The position numbers and the translations under genes are program-made. The notes under the pieces are model-generated. The model made no database searches. It was not told where the DNA came from and saw only the letters and a program-made list of their open reading frames with translations. A DNA stretch of 64,000 nucleotides from Leucobacter luti (GTDB lineage: Bacteria > Actinomycetota > Actinomycetes > Actinomycetales > Microbacteriaceae). This document shows positions 27,207-35,418 of this stretch, piece after piece; position 1 is the stretch's first letter; each line of letters starts with the position of its first letter. The stretch is taken from NCBI RefSeq assembly GCF_004217175.1, contig NZ_SHKI01000004.1:539920-603919 (forward strand). Reading direction: 5' to 3'.

Positions 27207-27755
27207 ATGACTGCTGCTGCTATGGAGGACACGACTCCGCGCGTCTTCATTAGCTGCTTGGCCTGCTACAACGCTGGCCGCCTCGTCGGCGAGTGGTTCG
27301 ACGCCGCGGGTGCCGACGGGATCGGCCTCGCCGAGGTCCACGGCAGCCCCTCGCGAGTCCGCCAGGGCTGCGAGGAGCTCTGGGTGATGGACCACGAGAA
27401 CATACCCGTGCGTGGCGAGATGAGTCCTCACGATGCTGCTCGCTGGGCAGAGACGATCGAAGAAGCGGACGAGCACCTCCGCCCTGCCCTGTTCGCGTGG
27501 GTGCGCTCCGGCTCCTACACCGCCCAGGGAAGCAGCGACCTGCCAGTCGTGAGCGACTTCATTGACAAGTACTGCGGCCACTACGAGAGCTTCCGCGACT
27601 ACCTCGAGCAGCTCGCGGACGACACGGCCATGTTCGAGGGCATCCCGGATGTGCTACAGTCCTACTTCGATTGGGACCGCTTCGCAGCCGACGAAGCCCA
27701 TTCTTACGCAACAGAAGACGCGCCAGACGGCGGCGTCTTCATTTTTGCGTACTGA
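27207..27755 (+). CDS. ardA: ArdA-type antirestriction protein
   Basis: The 182-residue acidic protein starts at ATG 27207 after GAAGGAAGGGG. It matches ArdA: the front domain begins PRVFISCLACYNAGRLVGEWFDA. The dimer region near residue 120 has DYLEQLADD, and the C-terminus has QSYFDWDRFAADEAHSY as in family members. ArdA is a DNA mimic that blocks type I restriction enzymes when an element enters a new host. It opens the rightward cargo operon of the element. Confidence 0.92.
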   Translation: MTAAAMEDTTPRVFISCLACYNAGRLVGEWFDAAGADGIGLAEVHGSPSRVRQGCEELWVMDHENIPVRGEMSPHDAARWAETIEEADEHLRPALFAWVRSGSYTAQGSSDLPVVSDFIDKYCGHYESFRDYLEQLADDTAMFEGIPDVLQSYFDWDRFAADEAHSYATEDAPDGGVFIFAY

Positions 27756-27771
27756 TTTGGAGATCCCGACC

Positions 27772-28683
27772 ATGCACTACGCCGACTACCCCGACTACGC
27801 AGGCGACTGGTGGAACCACAACGGCTACGACTGGCCGAACGACGTCTGGGACGCTGCCCGAGCGGTAGAGCTGGCCCGCGAGGCTGGCAGATTCGCCACG
27901 CAGGCCGACTACGACGCCGCCTACGCCGGAGCGCTGCAGCTCGCTTCGCCCGACCTGCTGCAGCACCGCCTCGTCGAGCAGATTGGCCTGCGCGCCCTCG
28001 CCTCGCTCACGATCGACGCTGCGCGCCTCGCGGGGCTCCAGCAGCTCTGCCCGCTGCACGCCGTGCTGAACGCCGGCACTGACCCGTACAGCGATGCAGA
28101 AGCGCCCGACGATGCGCCCGCTGCGACTGCGGCCCCCGTGTCCGGCCTGCTGGTGATGTCCTTCTCGCAGGACAGGGCAGCACAGCCTCGGGCGCGCTGG
28201 ACAAGCCATCACCCCGTCGTCGTCGCGCTGCTGGCAGGCAGCCTCGACGGCGCACTCACGCTGCCCATGCTGGCCCGCGGCGAGGTGTGCATCGCGCTTA
28301 CCTCGCGGTCGCTCAAGACCATCGTGGAGAGCAGCATCGACCTGCTCGACGGCCTCGAGCGGAAGTGGCGTTGCCTCAGCTCGGTCACGGGTGCTGGAGA
28401 TGGTGCCAGCAAGCACACGGTGCACGCCGTGCACGGCCCGTGGTCAACAGACCTCTGGCACAGCTCGGCCATGTGGCAGGAGCCTGCCGCCGGCGAGCTG
28501 TTCTGGGATGCCGTCGACGACCCACGGCGTCGCGGCGTCACCACTAAGGCAGCGCACGCCCTCCACCAGGAGCGCCTCCTCGTGGGCAGATCCCTGGCAG
28601 AGCTCGAGCTGCTGCTCGGCATGAGTGCGGACCCGGACCCTGCTGATCCGAGAACCGACCCCGGCGACTACGAGCTCGGCTGA
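27772..28683 (+). CDS. Unknown protein downstream of ardA (303 aa)
   Basis: The start is ATG 27772, 16 bases after the ardA stop; the longer frame overlaps ardA. The N-terminus is rich in Tyr, Asp and Trp (HYADYPDYAGDWWNHNGYDW), followed by a helical Ala/Leu-rich region and two internal beta-rich blocks containing WHSSAMWQEPAAGELFWDAV. The C-terminus is acidic. I recognise no family. The position and likely co-transcription with ardA suggest an early-expressed establishment function. Confidence 0.65.
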   Translation: MHYADYPDYAGDWWNHNGYDWPNDVWDAARAVELAREAGRFATQADYDAAYAGALQLASPDLLQHRLVEQIGLRALASLTIDAARLAGLQQLCPLHAVLNAGTDPYSDAEAPDDAPAATAAPVSGLLVMSFSQDRAAQPRARWTSHHPVVVALLAGSLDGALTLPMLARGEVCIALTSRSLKTIVESSIDLLDGLERKWRCLSSVTGAGDGASKHTVHAVHGPWSTDLWHSSAMWQEPAAGELFWDAVDDPRRRGVTTKAAHALHQERLLVGRSLAELELLLGMSADPDPADPRTDPGDYELG

Positions 28684-28738
28684 CCGGCTGCGCTCGCCCA
28701 TCCGCCACTCACCAGACCAGCCCGGACCAGGAGGCGCA

Positions 28739-29056
28739 ATGACCCGCATCTACGCTCAGCCCCCTGCGCTGGCGGCGCGCAGCCGCGAGGCGATCCAACT
28801 CGAAGCAATGTCTGCGCGCGTCGAGGCTGTGGCCGACCTCCAGAGCCTCGCGGAGCTCGTCGCGCGCGCACCGGCCCTGCCGGACATGCTAAGCGCTCTC
28901 GTGCTCGTCCAGCAGCAGGTGCACGGCGTGCGCCGAGCCTGCGTAGCCGAGGCCCGGGCAGTGGGCTACGCAGACCACGAGATCGCGGCCGTGCTTCGCA
29001 TCGGGGTCAGCGACTTCAGATCGAGGTTCCCCGACGAGGGCGAGAGCACGCCGTGA
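28739..29056 (+). CDS. Small helical protein with HTH-like C-terminus
   Basis: The 105-residue protein starts at ATG 28739 after AGGAGGCG. It is mostly Ala-rich helix. The C-terminal segment EARAVGYADHEIAAVLRIGVSDFRSRF resembles a helix-turn-helix, so DNA binding is possible. Its stop is directly followed by the stop of the convergent resolvase gene, with no gap. Confidence 0.6.
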   Translation: MTRIYAQPPALAARSREAIQLEAMSARVEAVADLQSLAELVARAPALPDMLSALVLVQQQVHGVRRACVAEARAVGYADHEIAAVLRIGVSDFRSRFPDEGESTP

Positions 29057-29653
29057 TCATGCCGCGGCCTCTGCGTACTTGCCGGAACCGCTGAGCGCCG
29101 CGTAGAGCGTCTGGCGGCTCACGCTGAGCTCTCGGGCAACCCTCGCCTTGGGGACGCCGTCAGAGATGCGCCTGCGCGCATCCTCGATCTGCTCCGGCGC
29201 GAGCTTCGGCGCCTTCTCGTACTTGCCGGCGGCCTTGGCGATCGCGATGCCCTCGAGCTGGCGCTCCCGGATCGACTCGCGCTCCAGCTGCGCGAAGGCG
29301 GCGAAGATCGTGATCATCGCCCGGCCCTCCTTCGTCGAGACGCTCAGCTGGGGCGTGTCGACGAACTCGACGGAGACGCCCTTGGCGAGCAGTTCGTCGA
29401 TGATGTCGAGCAGGTCGCGGGTGTTCCTCGCGAGGCGGTCGATGCTCTTGGTGCGGATCGTGTCACCGGCCTGGGCGAAGTCCATCAGCGTCCGCAGCTT
29501 CTCGCGGTCGTCGCGGCTCTTGCCCGAGACCATCTCCTCCACGAGCACGTCCACGCCTGCGAGCGCCTCTCGCTGGCGGTCGAGGTTCTGGTCGGTCGAG
29601 GAGACCCGGGCGTACCCGTAGACGCGGCCGTTCTGCATCATCTGCTCAACCAT
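29057..29653 (-). CDS. Small serine resolvase/invertase
   Basis: The 198-residue protein of the Tn3-resolvase/Hin group begins VYGYARVSSTDQNLDRQ with the nucleophile Ser, then has SIDRLARNTRDLLDI and GRAMITIFAAFAQLERE. It ends with a C-terminal HTH_7 (AELVPK-type ARRRISDGVPKARVARELSVSRQTLY). It probably resolves multimers of a replicating circular form or inverts a segment. It starts at ATG 29653, and a strong palindrome lies directly upstream. Confidence 0.92.
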   Translation of the reverse strand: MVEQMMQNGRVYGYARVSSTDQNLDRQREALAGVDVLVEEMVSGKSRDDREKLRTLMDFAQAGDTIRTKSIDRLARNTRDLLDIIDELLAKGVSVEFVDTPQLSVSTKEGRAMITIFAAFAQLERESIRERQLEGIAIAKAAGKYEKAPKLAPEQIEDARRRISDGVPKARVARELSVSRQTLYAALSGSGKYAEAAA

Positions 29654-29668
29654 GTCTAAGACCTTTCG

Positions 29669-29697
29669 TCATTGCTGTCATGCGACAGTTCCAATGA
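29669..29697. promoter_or_regulatory. Palindrome upstream of the resolvase
   Basis: The nested inverted repeat TCATTG-CTGTC-ATGC-GACAG-TTC-CAATGA lies 16 bases before the resolvase start. It could be a res subsite or an autoregulatory operator. Confidence 0.55.
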
Positions 29698-29822
29698 CTT
29701 CATTTTACGCGAGATCGCGCGGCGGCGGAAACTGTCCACCGAGTAGGCCCTGATGGACAGCCTCTGCGCGGCACACCGCGCCGGGAGCGCATCAGAAGCA
29801 CCCGTCTCCGACGAGAGGAACC

Positions 29823-30755
29823 ATGATCGTGAACAGCACCCAGGCAGCAGGATCCCGCACACCAGCGAGCACAGAGGAGCTCGAGGCCCGCGTCGCGCTC
29901 TCGCTCGCTGTAGAGCCCGGCGACCGCAGGCTCTGCGGCCTCCTCCGAGAGAGCACCGCCGCCGAGCTCGTGGCCGACCCTGCGTCATGGGCGAAGACCT
30001 CTGAGCTGGCGCGCCTCAGCATCGACGCCGCTCGCCGAGCGATCGACGCTGCCCGCCAGCACAGCATGGTCCCTGTGCTCTCTGGCGACGAGCCGTGGCC
30101 AGCTTCCTTGGACGAGCTGCCAGGCATGGGCTCGATCGGCCCTGCTGTGCCGATAATGCTCTGGGTCCGCGGAGACGCTGCTCTCCTCTCGTCTCCCTCA
30201 GTCGCGATCACAGGTGCGCGCGCCTGCACCGGCTACGGCGCCCACGTCACGACAGAGATCGCTGCACAGCTCGCAGCAGCCGGAACAGCGGTGCTCTCCG
30301 GAGCCGCCTACGGCGTCGACGCTGCAGCGCACCGCGCAGCGCTGGCCGAGGACTCTCCCACGATCGCCGTGCTCGCCGGCGGCCTCGACCGCCCGTACCC
30401 CGCAGGCCACGCTCAGCTCATCGAGCGGATCGCCGAGCACGGCGCGCTCGTCTCCGAGATGCCTCCTGGCCTCGCGCCCACGCGGCACCGGTTCATCATG
30501 CGCAGCAGGATCATCGCTGCGCTGTCGCGTGCCGTGGTGGTCACCGAGGCTGGCATGCGCTCCGGCTCCCTCGGAGTCGCGCAGATCGCCCACGGTCTCG
30601 GCAGACCGGTGGGCGCCGTGCCGGGGCCGGTCACCAGTGCCGCGTCCGCCGGATGCCACGCGCTCATCCAGCAGGGCACTGCGCAGCTCGTGACGAGCGG
30701 CGCAGACGCGCTCGCACTCGTCTCAGCCAACAGCAGGACAGAAAGGGCAGCATGA
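29823..30755 (+). CDS. DprA/Smf-like ssDNA-binding protein
   Basis: The 310-residue protein has a helical front part and the DprA Rossmann core. The core runs VAITGARACTGYGAHVTTEI near 125, LSGAAYGVDAAAHRAAL near 158, LAGGLDRPYPAGH near 183, then RHRFIMRSRIIAALSRAVVV and RSGSLGVAQ. DprA loads RecA on incoming ssDNA and protects it. On a conjugative element it may help establish the single strand. Its stop overlaps the next start (ATGATGA), so the downstream gene is coupled. Confidence 0.88.
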   Translation: MIVNSTQAAGSRTPASTEELEARVALSLAVEPGDRRLCGLLRESTAAELVADPASWAKTSELARLSIDAARRAIDAARQHSMVPVLSGDEPWPASLDELPGMGSIGPAVPIMLWVRGDAALLSSPSVAITGARACTGYGAHVTTEIAAQLAAAGTAVLSGAAYGVDAAAHRAALAEDSPTIAVLAGGLDRPYPAGHAQLIERIAEHGALVSEMPPGLAPTRHRFIMRSRIIAALSRAVVVTEAGMRSGSLGVAQIAHGLGRPVGAVPGPVTSAASAGCHALIQQGTAQLVTSGADALALVSANSRTERAA

Positions 30756-31165
30756 TGACTACGCTCACCCCCTACGACACCGGCGAACGGCTCGAACCGC
30801 AGCCCTGGTCGCTGGAGCACCCCGACCGATACGGCCTCGTCGACCTCGATGACGACGAATCGCGTACCGTGTTCACGATCGTCGGCAAGCGCCGCGACGA
30901 CGGAGCCCCGGGCCATCTGCTGAGCATCGAGACGCACAGCGACGACAGCGCCGTCGAGATCGACGGCGACAGGGTGCTCGTCCTGGACGAGGACGCGCTC
31001 GCCGGGCTCCGCGCCCTCGTCGAGCTCGCCCAGCGCGGCCGCGACGACTTCCAGCACCAGGCGGAGACCACCCGCGACTACAGCGAGGAGGACGTGCGCG
31101 CAGCCGACGACGCGTGGCGCCTCGCAGAGCAGACCATCAGGACGATCCGAGGAGCACGACCATGA
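30752..31165 (+). CDS. Unknown acidic protein (137 aa)
   Basis: The start is ATG 30752, overlapping the dprA-like stop. The protein is Asp/Glu-rich with a beta-rich front (YGLVDLDDDESRTVFTIVGK) and an acidic helix at the end. No family is recognised. It overlaps the following DUF4192 gene by 4 bases, so it is translationally coupled on both sides. Confidence 0.65.
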   Translation: MMTTLTPYDTGERLEPQPWSLEHPDRYGLVDLDDDESRTVFTIVGKRRDDGAPGHLLSIETHSDDSAVEIDGDRVLVLDEDALAGLRALVELAQRGRDDFQHQAETTRDYSEEDVRAADDAWRLAEQTIRTIRGARP

Positions 31166-31752
31166 CCGCAGTACCTTCCACGCCCACCATCCTCCGAGCC
31201 ACCAGCTCTGCTGACTTCCTCGCGGCTCTGCCGCGCCTCACTGGCATGAGCGCGCCCGAGAGCTGCTTCGTGGTCATGTTCGACGGCAAGAGGACGACGG
31301 GCACAGTCCGCATCGACCTGCCCGAGCGGCTCGAGGATCAGCTGGGCACCCCCGGCCCCGAGCTCGAAGCGTGGATCCGCCAGGTCGCGGAGCTCGCGAT
31401 CAGGAGCCTCGGCCCCGTGGCCGTGGTGATCGACACTGCGTCACTGCTCACCGAGCAGCCCGCGGCGAGTCCCCACGGCGTGCTGACGGCGATCCTGAAC
31501 GATGTGCTCCAGGCCGGCGACGTCCCGGTGCGGGACGCTCTCGTCGTCGGCTCCGACGGCTGGACGAGTTTCATGGGCACAGACCAGCCGGAGCTGCGCT
31601 CGCTGGACGAGATCGGCGCGAGTCTGCTGCATGATCCGAGCTTCGTGCCTGCGCAGCTCGACGAGTGGAGAGCCGAGCACCCTGGACGGACTGCCGAAGG
31701 CCCGGAAGCGATCGAAGCCCTCGCGGTGCAGATGAGAGGAGGGCAGCGGTGA
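31162..31752 (+). CDS. DUF4192-family protein
   Basis: The 196-residue protein starts at ATG 31162 after CGAGGAG. It opens TPTILRATSSADFLAALPRLTGMSAPESCFVVMF, which is the DUF4192 hallmark, and has the following VRIDLPE strand. The family is widespread in actinobacteria and has no assigned function. The C-terminus is shorter than in chromosomal family members. Start and stop both overlap neighbours. Confidence 0.8.
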   Translation: MTAVPSTPTILRATSSADFLAALPRLTGMSAPESCFVVMFDGKRTTGTVRIDLPERLEDQLGTPGPELEAWIRQVAELAIRSLGPVAVVIDTASLLTEQPAASPHGVLTAILNDVLQAGDVPVRDALVVGSDGWTSFMGTDQPELRSLDEIGASLLHDPSFVPAQLDEWRAEHPGRTAEGPEAIEALAVQMRGGQR

Positions 31753-32267
31753 ACTGGAAGACGATCAGGGATCATGTCGCGCTCTCGTTCGACGAGATAG
31801 AGCTGACGGGCCAGCTGCAGCACGACCCGACACAGCACGCCCTCGTGCTCGCGTTCGACGATGGGGACAGCGAGGTGCTCAGCATCGACCTCCTGTCCTC
31901 GGGGTACGTCGCCTTCCCCGGCGAGGTGTTCGTGCGCGACTACAGCGAGCACTTCGAACTGCCTGCTGCGCTCGTCGAGGCGGGCGTCTGCGAGGCAGTC
32001 GAGGAGATCCAGCTGCGTCCGCACGGATCACGCGTGCAACGCATGCGCGTCATCGAGCGCGCCACGCCGCTCGTATTCCCGACCGCCGAGAGCCACAGCC
32101 AGCAGGCGGTTCTGCTGCCCGTCACCGAGCAACGGATCGCCGAGGCTCACGGCGCGGCCGTGGACGCAGCCCACGGAGACAGCAACGACGAAGAGATCGA
32201 GCGCCTCTGGGAACTCGTGGAGGTGCTCCTCGGAGCGCTGCAGATCGAAGGAGAGGCCAGGCCATGA
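31749..32267 (+). CDS. Unknown protein (172 aa)
   Basis: Taken from GTG 31749, which follows GAGGAGGG and overlaps the DUF4192 stop (GTGA). It is an alpha/beta protein, LVLAFDDGDSEVLSIDLL in the front third and an acidic helix at the end. No family is recognised. It is the middle of the coupled operon. Confidence 0.6.
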   Translation: MNWKTIRDHVALSFDEIELTGQLQHDPTQHALVLAFDDGDSEVLSIDLLSSGYVAFPGEVFVRDYSEHFELPAALVEAGVCEAVEEIQLRPHGSRVQRMRVIERATPLVFPTAESHSQQAVLLPVTEQRIAEAHGAAVDAAHGDSNDEEIERLWELVEVLLGALQIEGEARP

Positions 32268-32884
32268 CGATCGAGAGCAACGCCCGCAGCCACACCGAGC
32301 AGTTCCGATGGAACGTCGGACGCGACGACATGAGCGATGACGAGGCGCGCCTGCACGACCTCATCGCTCTGCACCGTGCCGTCGGCGAGCTCGCCCGCGA
32401 GCAGCGCGACCTGCTCGGCTACTACGACACCGACGCAGAGCTGCTGGGCCCGAGCCCGTTCGAGGCCGGCACCGGGCGACAAACGCAGTCTTCGGCCCGA
32501 GCAGGCGTGCCGTATGGCCCGGAACCGACGGTGCAGCTGACCGTGGAACTGGACAGCAGGGCCTGGGCGGCATGCGACGAGATCGCCCGCACCCGATGGA
32601 TCGATGAACTCGTCGACGTCGCGAACACGGTGGGACGGGTCTCGGAGGTGCGCCAACCTGTGCTCGCGAGCAGCGCCTTCCCCTCGGCGCCGGTGAGCAG
32701 CCTCATCGACGCCTACGCGGCGTACAACGGCGAGGTCGACACGTTCGTCCTGGCGTGGGGGCGCTACACAGCCGGGCAGGACTTCCCCTGCCCCGAGGAG
32801 CCATCCGGAATCCACTCGGACTACTACAGCAACAGCGCAGCAGACGGGTCGTGCGACTACTGCGGAGACAGGAACAGGAGCTGA
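32264..32884 (+). CDS. Unknown protein (206 aa) with C-terminal Cys pair
   Basis: Start ATG 32264 overlaps the previous stop. It is largely helical, with ELVDVANTVGRVSEVRQPV in the middle and a C-terminal DGSCDYCGDRNRS that could be half of a metal site. No family is recognised. Confidence 0.6.
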   Translation: MTIESNARSHTEQFRWNVGRDDMSDDEARLHDLIALHRAVGELAREQRDLLGYYDTDAELLGPSPFEAGTGRQTQSSARAGVPYGPEPTVQLTVELDSRAWAACDEIARTRWIDELVDVANTVGRVSEVRQPVLASSAFPSAPVSSLIDAYAAYNGEVDTFVLAWGRYTAGQDFPCPEEPSGIHSDYYSNSAADGSCDYCGDRNRS

Positions 32885-32887
32885 ACC

Positions 32888-33166
32888 ATGGCCAGGCGCA
32901 TCATCCACATCGAGCCCACCGACGCTCAGTGGGAGACCATCGACGAGCTGACTGCTCCCGGCACGGCGTTCGTAGCGAACCAGACCGACGAGCAGGGCGA
33001 GCCCACGGGCGAGCTCTGGCTCGAGCGCACCATCGACGACCGCCAGGTGCGGCTGTACTCGATCGCGGCCGACGGCTCGTTCACCTACGAGGAGCTTGAG
33101 GGTCTCGGCTACGGCTGGCGGCAGTTCGACGAGCACGGCACGGAGATCGTGAGCGACGATGAATGA
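32888..33166 (+). CDS. Unknown small protein (92 aa)
   Basis: An acidic 92-residue protein, mainly beta (RIIHIEPTDAQWETIDEL, QVRLYSIAADGSFTYEELEG). It overlaps the next gene by 8 bases. No family is recognised. Confidence 0.55.
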   Translation: MARRIIHIEPTDAQWETIDELTAPGTAFVANQTDEQGEPTGELWLERTIDDRQVRLYSIAADGSFTYEELEGLGYGWRQFDEHGTEIVSDDE

Positions 33167-33557
33167 TCCGCTCGCGCCCCTCGACGAGCGAGCAGCCCAC
33201 GCAGGACCACTGCTCACTGTCTGCCCGAGCTGCGACTCAGGGGTCGGCATCTCCTGCGTCGTCAAGGTCCAAGCCCTGCCCGGCGACGTGAGGCCGGGCA
33301 GGACTCGGCTCGGCCAGGTGCCCGAGTTCCACCAGGCCCGCGTGACCGCCTCGCCGCCGCGCAAGTGCTTCAACGGCCTCGGCGTCGAGCGGTACGTCGA
33401 GGAGGTGCTCAGCATCCTCGACGATTTTCCCGACGGACCGACGAGCTGCTACGGCGCAGTGAGCGCTGCCGAGGTCGCCCAGGAGGCCCGCGAAGAGTTC
33501 GAGCGGGCCGAGAGAGTCGAGGACCTGCAGTACTCGCACGTGATGTTCCCCTACTGA
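33159..33557 (+). CDS. Unknown protein (132 aa) with CPSC motif
   Basis: This last gene of the coupled operon carries CPSCDSGVGISC near residue 22, a likely metal-binding knuckle. It then has a helical tail with EVAQEAREEFERAERVEDL. A strong terminator follows 9 bases after the stop. No family is recognised. Confidence 0.6.
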   Translation: MNDPLAPLDERAAHAGPLLTVCPSCDSGVGISCVVKVQALPGDVRPGRTRLGQVPEFHQARVTASPPRKCFNGLGVERYVEEVLSILDDFPDGPTSCYGAVSAAEVAQEAREEFERAERVEDLQYSHVMFPY

Positions 33558-33565
33558 CGCGACGA

Positions 33566-33605
33566 GACCCCGAGAGCGAGCGCTGCTGCGCTCGCTCTCG
33601 GGGTC
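33566..33605 (+). terminator. Terminator of the ardA-led operon
   Basis: Perfect 17-bp stem starting GACCCCGAGAGCG with a 6-base loop CTGCTG, then TTCGC, directly after the last gene of the coupled operon. Confidence 0.85.
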
Positions 33606-33665
33606 TTCGCAATACGTTCTCCAGTGGCGTACCACCGATCTTCGCTGACTGGATAGACTGGCTGA

Positions 33666-34766
33666 ATGGATGAGGCGAAGGACGAAGACGTCAAAGGTGC
33701 CCTCCTGCCACTCAGCTTCGACGGCGGCAGATACTCCCAAGTCGGCTACCCGTTCGACACCGCAAGTGAGCTCTCGAACTATCAGAAGCTTCTCGTAGAA
33801 GTAGCGAAGCAAACCTGGCGCGAAGCCAATCCCGACCGTCAACGGCTTCCTCGCAATTTCGTGCAGTCGCTGGAGCTCCGCCTCACTGTGGTCGGGAAAG
33901 GCAGCGTGCTTCCCTACGCGGTCGGAGGGGCCTCGGCATCCACGCAGCAGCTCCTGGATCACTTCGACAGGATCCGCGATATTTTCGCCGAGATCGTCCA
34001 GAAGGGCTTCCTCCCGAGCTGGCTCTCGATAGATGCTAGAAAGGCGGCTCTTCGTGTGGGCGCCTCGCTCCGCACCGACGAAAGGGTGTTCCTCAACTCG
34101 CGAACCAAGGACCGCGTGGAGTACACGCACGCTGACCGCGCTCTGATGGTCGCCAACGAGGAAGCGAGGAACACCCCTCAGAACGGCGTGCTCGCAGGCA
34201 AGGCCGTCGAGATTGACCCCGACAAGCAAAGCTTCCAGATCGAGCTCAGTGACGGCTCTAAGGTGCACGCCCGGTTCAGCAAGCCAGACCTCTGGCAGAC
34301 CATCCATAATTTCGTCAGCCCGAGCGCAGAAGCGAACGTCGTGCGGTTCCACGCACGATACCTCCAGTCCGCGGCTGGCGAGGTGCTCGTCGTAGAGGAT
34401 GTCACCGACGTCGAGGAGTTCCTCGAATCCACTTCGGCATGGACTCCTCGTCTAGTCGAACTGCTCAAGTTGAAGACTGGCTGGCTCGACGGTGCTGGCA
34501 GCGCCATCACCCTAGCAGCGATTGAGTACTCGAATGCGATCCTGAGCGGCCTCGAGCAGAGAGGCATCACCGGAGTGCGCGTCTACCCGACACCGCAGGG
34601 CGGTGTCCAGCTAGAAGCGGACAAGGGCGACCGATACGCAGAGCTGGTCATCTCCGAGGATCTCGTAATGGAAGGCTATCTCTCCGACTCGGAAACGGAC
34701 GACGAGTTCTCCCCTCAGACGCCTGCCTCGGCTGTCGACCTCATCACCGAGGCCTTGAATGGCTGA
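33666..34766 (+). CDS. Unknown 366-aa protein, first gene of a two-gene module
   Basis: The start is ATG 33666. A TAGACT -10-like box lies only 7 bases upstream, suggesting a leaderless transcript. The front half is helical (TASELSNYQKLLVEVAKQTW). A small beta domain of SH3-like look follows at about residues 175-215 (LAGKAVEIDPDKQSFQIELS), then a helical block and an acidic tail. Base composition is less GC-rich than in flanking genes. It overlaps the next gene by 8 bases and is convergent with an MmeI-type enzyme. I recognise no family; a defence role is suggested by position only. Confidence 0.65.
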   Translation: MDEAKDEDVKGALLPLSFDGGRYSQVGYPFDTASELSNYQKLLVEVAKQTWREANPDRQRLPRNFVQSLELRLTVVGKGSVLPYAVGGASASTQQLLDHFDRIRDIFAEIVQKGFLPSWLSIDARKAALRVGASLRTDERVFLNSRTKDRVEYTHADRALMVANEEARNTPQNGVLAGKAVEIDPDKQSFQIELSDGSKVHARFSKPDLWQTIHNFVSPSAEANVVRFHARYLQSAAGEVLVVEDVTDVEEFLESTSAWTPRLVELLKLKTGWLDGAGSAITLAAIEYSNAILSGLEQRGITGVRVYPTPQGGVQLEADKGDRYAELVISEDLVMEGYLSDSETDDEFSPQTPASAVDLITEALNG

Positions 34767-35253
34767 CGGCAGCAGCACGACCGGTCCCGCATTCGAGCCC
34801 CTTGCAGTGGGCGAGGTCCGGCTCGACGACGCGAACGAGTACTACTTCAGGCAGTGCCACCCCAGTTTCCTGGACCAGGGCATCCCGACCACGCAGATCT
34901 TCGGCGATTTCCCCAGCGACAATGGAAGGATATCTGGGAACCGCGGCAAGACCACCGATCCGAGGAGTGCCTACAAGTTCCACACCGAGACCCTCGACAA
35001 TGACAGCGCCGGTGTCTGGGCAGTCACCGTCGGCGAGGTCGAGCAGGTCGAGTCACGAGTCGTGGACGACACGGGAGCACCGAGCGTCAGACCACCAGAT
35101 CCGGTGCCTCCAGGCCATTCCTATGTCGACATGCAACATCTCTCGAAGCAGGAGCGCAGGCGCTTGCGCAAAAGCCTTCGAGACGCCGCAGTCGAACGCA
35201 GGCGCGTCTACCCCGACGAGACTGGGACGCTGGACATGCCGGTTTCGGAGTAG
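34759..35253 (+). CDS. Unknown 164-aa protein, second gene of the module
   Basis: It overlaps the 366-aa gene by 8 bases, so the two are coupled. The N-terminal part DANEYYFRQCHPSFLDQGIP and PRSAYKFHTETL, then WAVTVGEVEQV, suggest a compact alpha/beta fold. The C-terminus is a basic helix (LSKQERRRLRKSLRDAAVER) that could bind nucleic acid. The gap 35254-35418 before the convergent gene holds nothing I can name. Confidence 0.65.
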   Translation: MADGSSTTGPAFEPLAVGEVRLDDANEYYFRQCHPSFLDQGIPTTQIFGDFPSDNGRISGNRGKTTDPRSAYKFHTETLDNDSAGVWAVTVGEVEQVESRVVDDTGAPSVRPPDPVPPGHSYVDMQHLSKQERRRLRKSLRDAAVERRRVYPDETGTLDMPVSE

Positions 35254-35418
35254 CTGAATCGCCCTGCGAGTGCTTGGCCAGCCCGGACAGCCGCCACAGC
35301 GGCTCTCGATCCGATCAGACTTCGCTCGTCTCTACGCTCACCTGAAGAAGAGCCGACGGAAGGCACATCGCCCACGTCTACGTTCGTTCTGAAGATCTGG
35401 CGCCCGCTGCAAGTAGGC

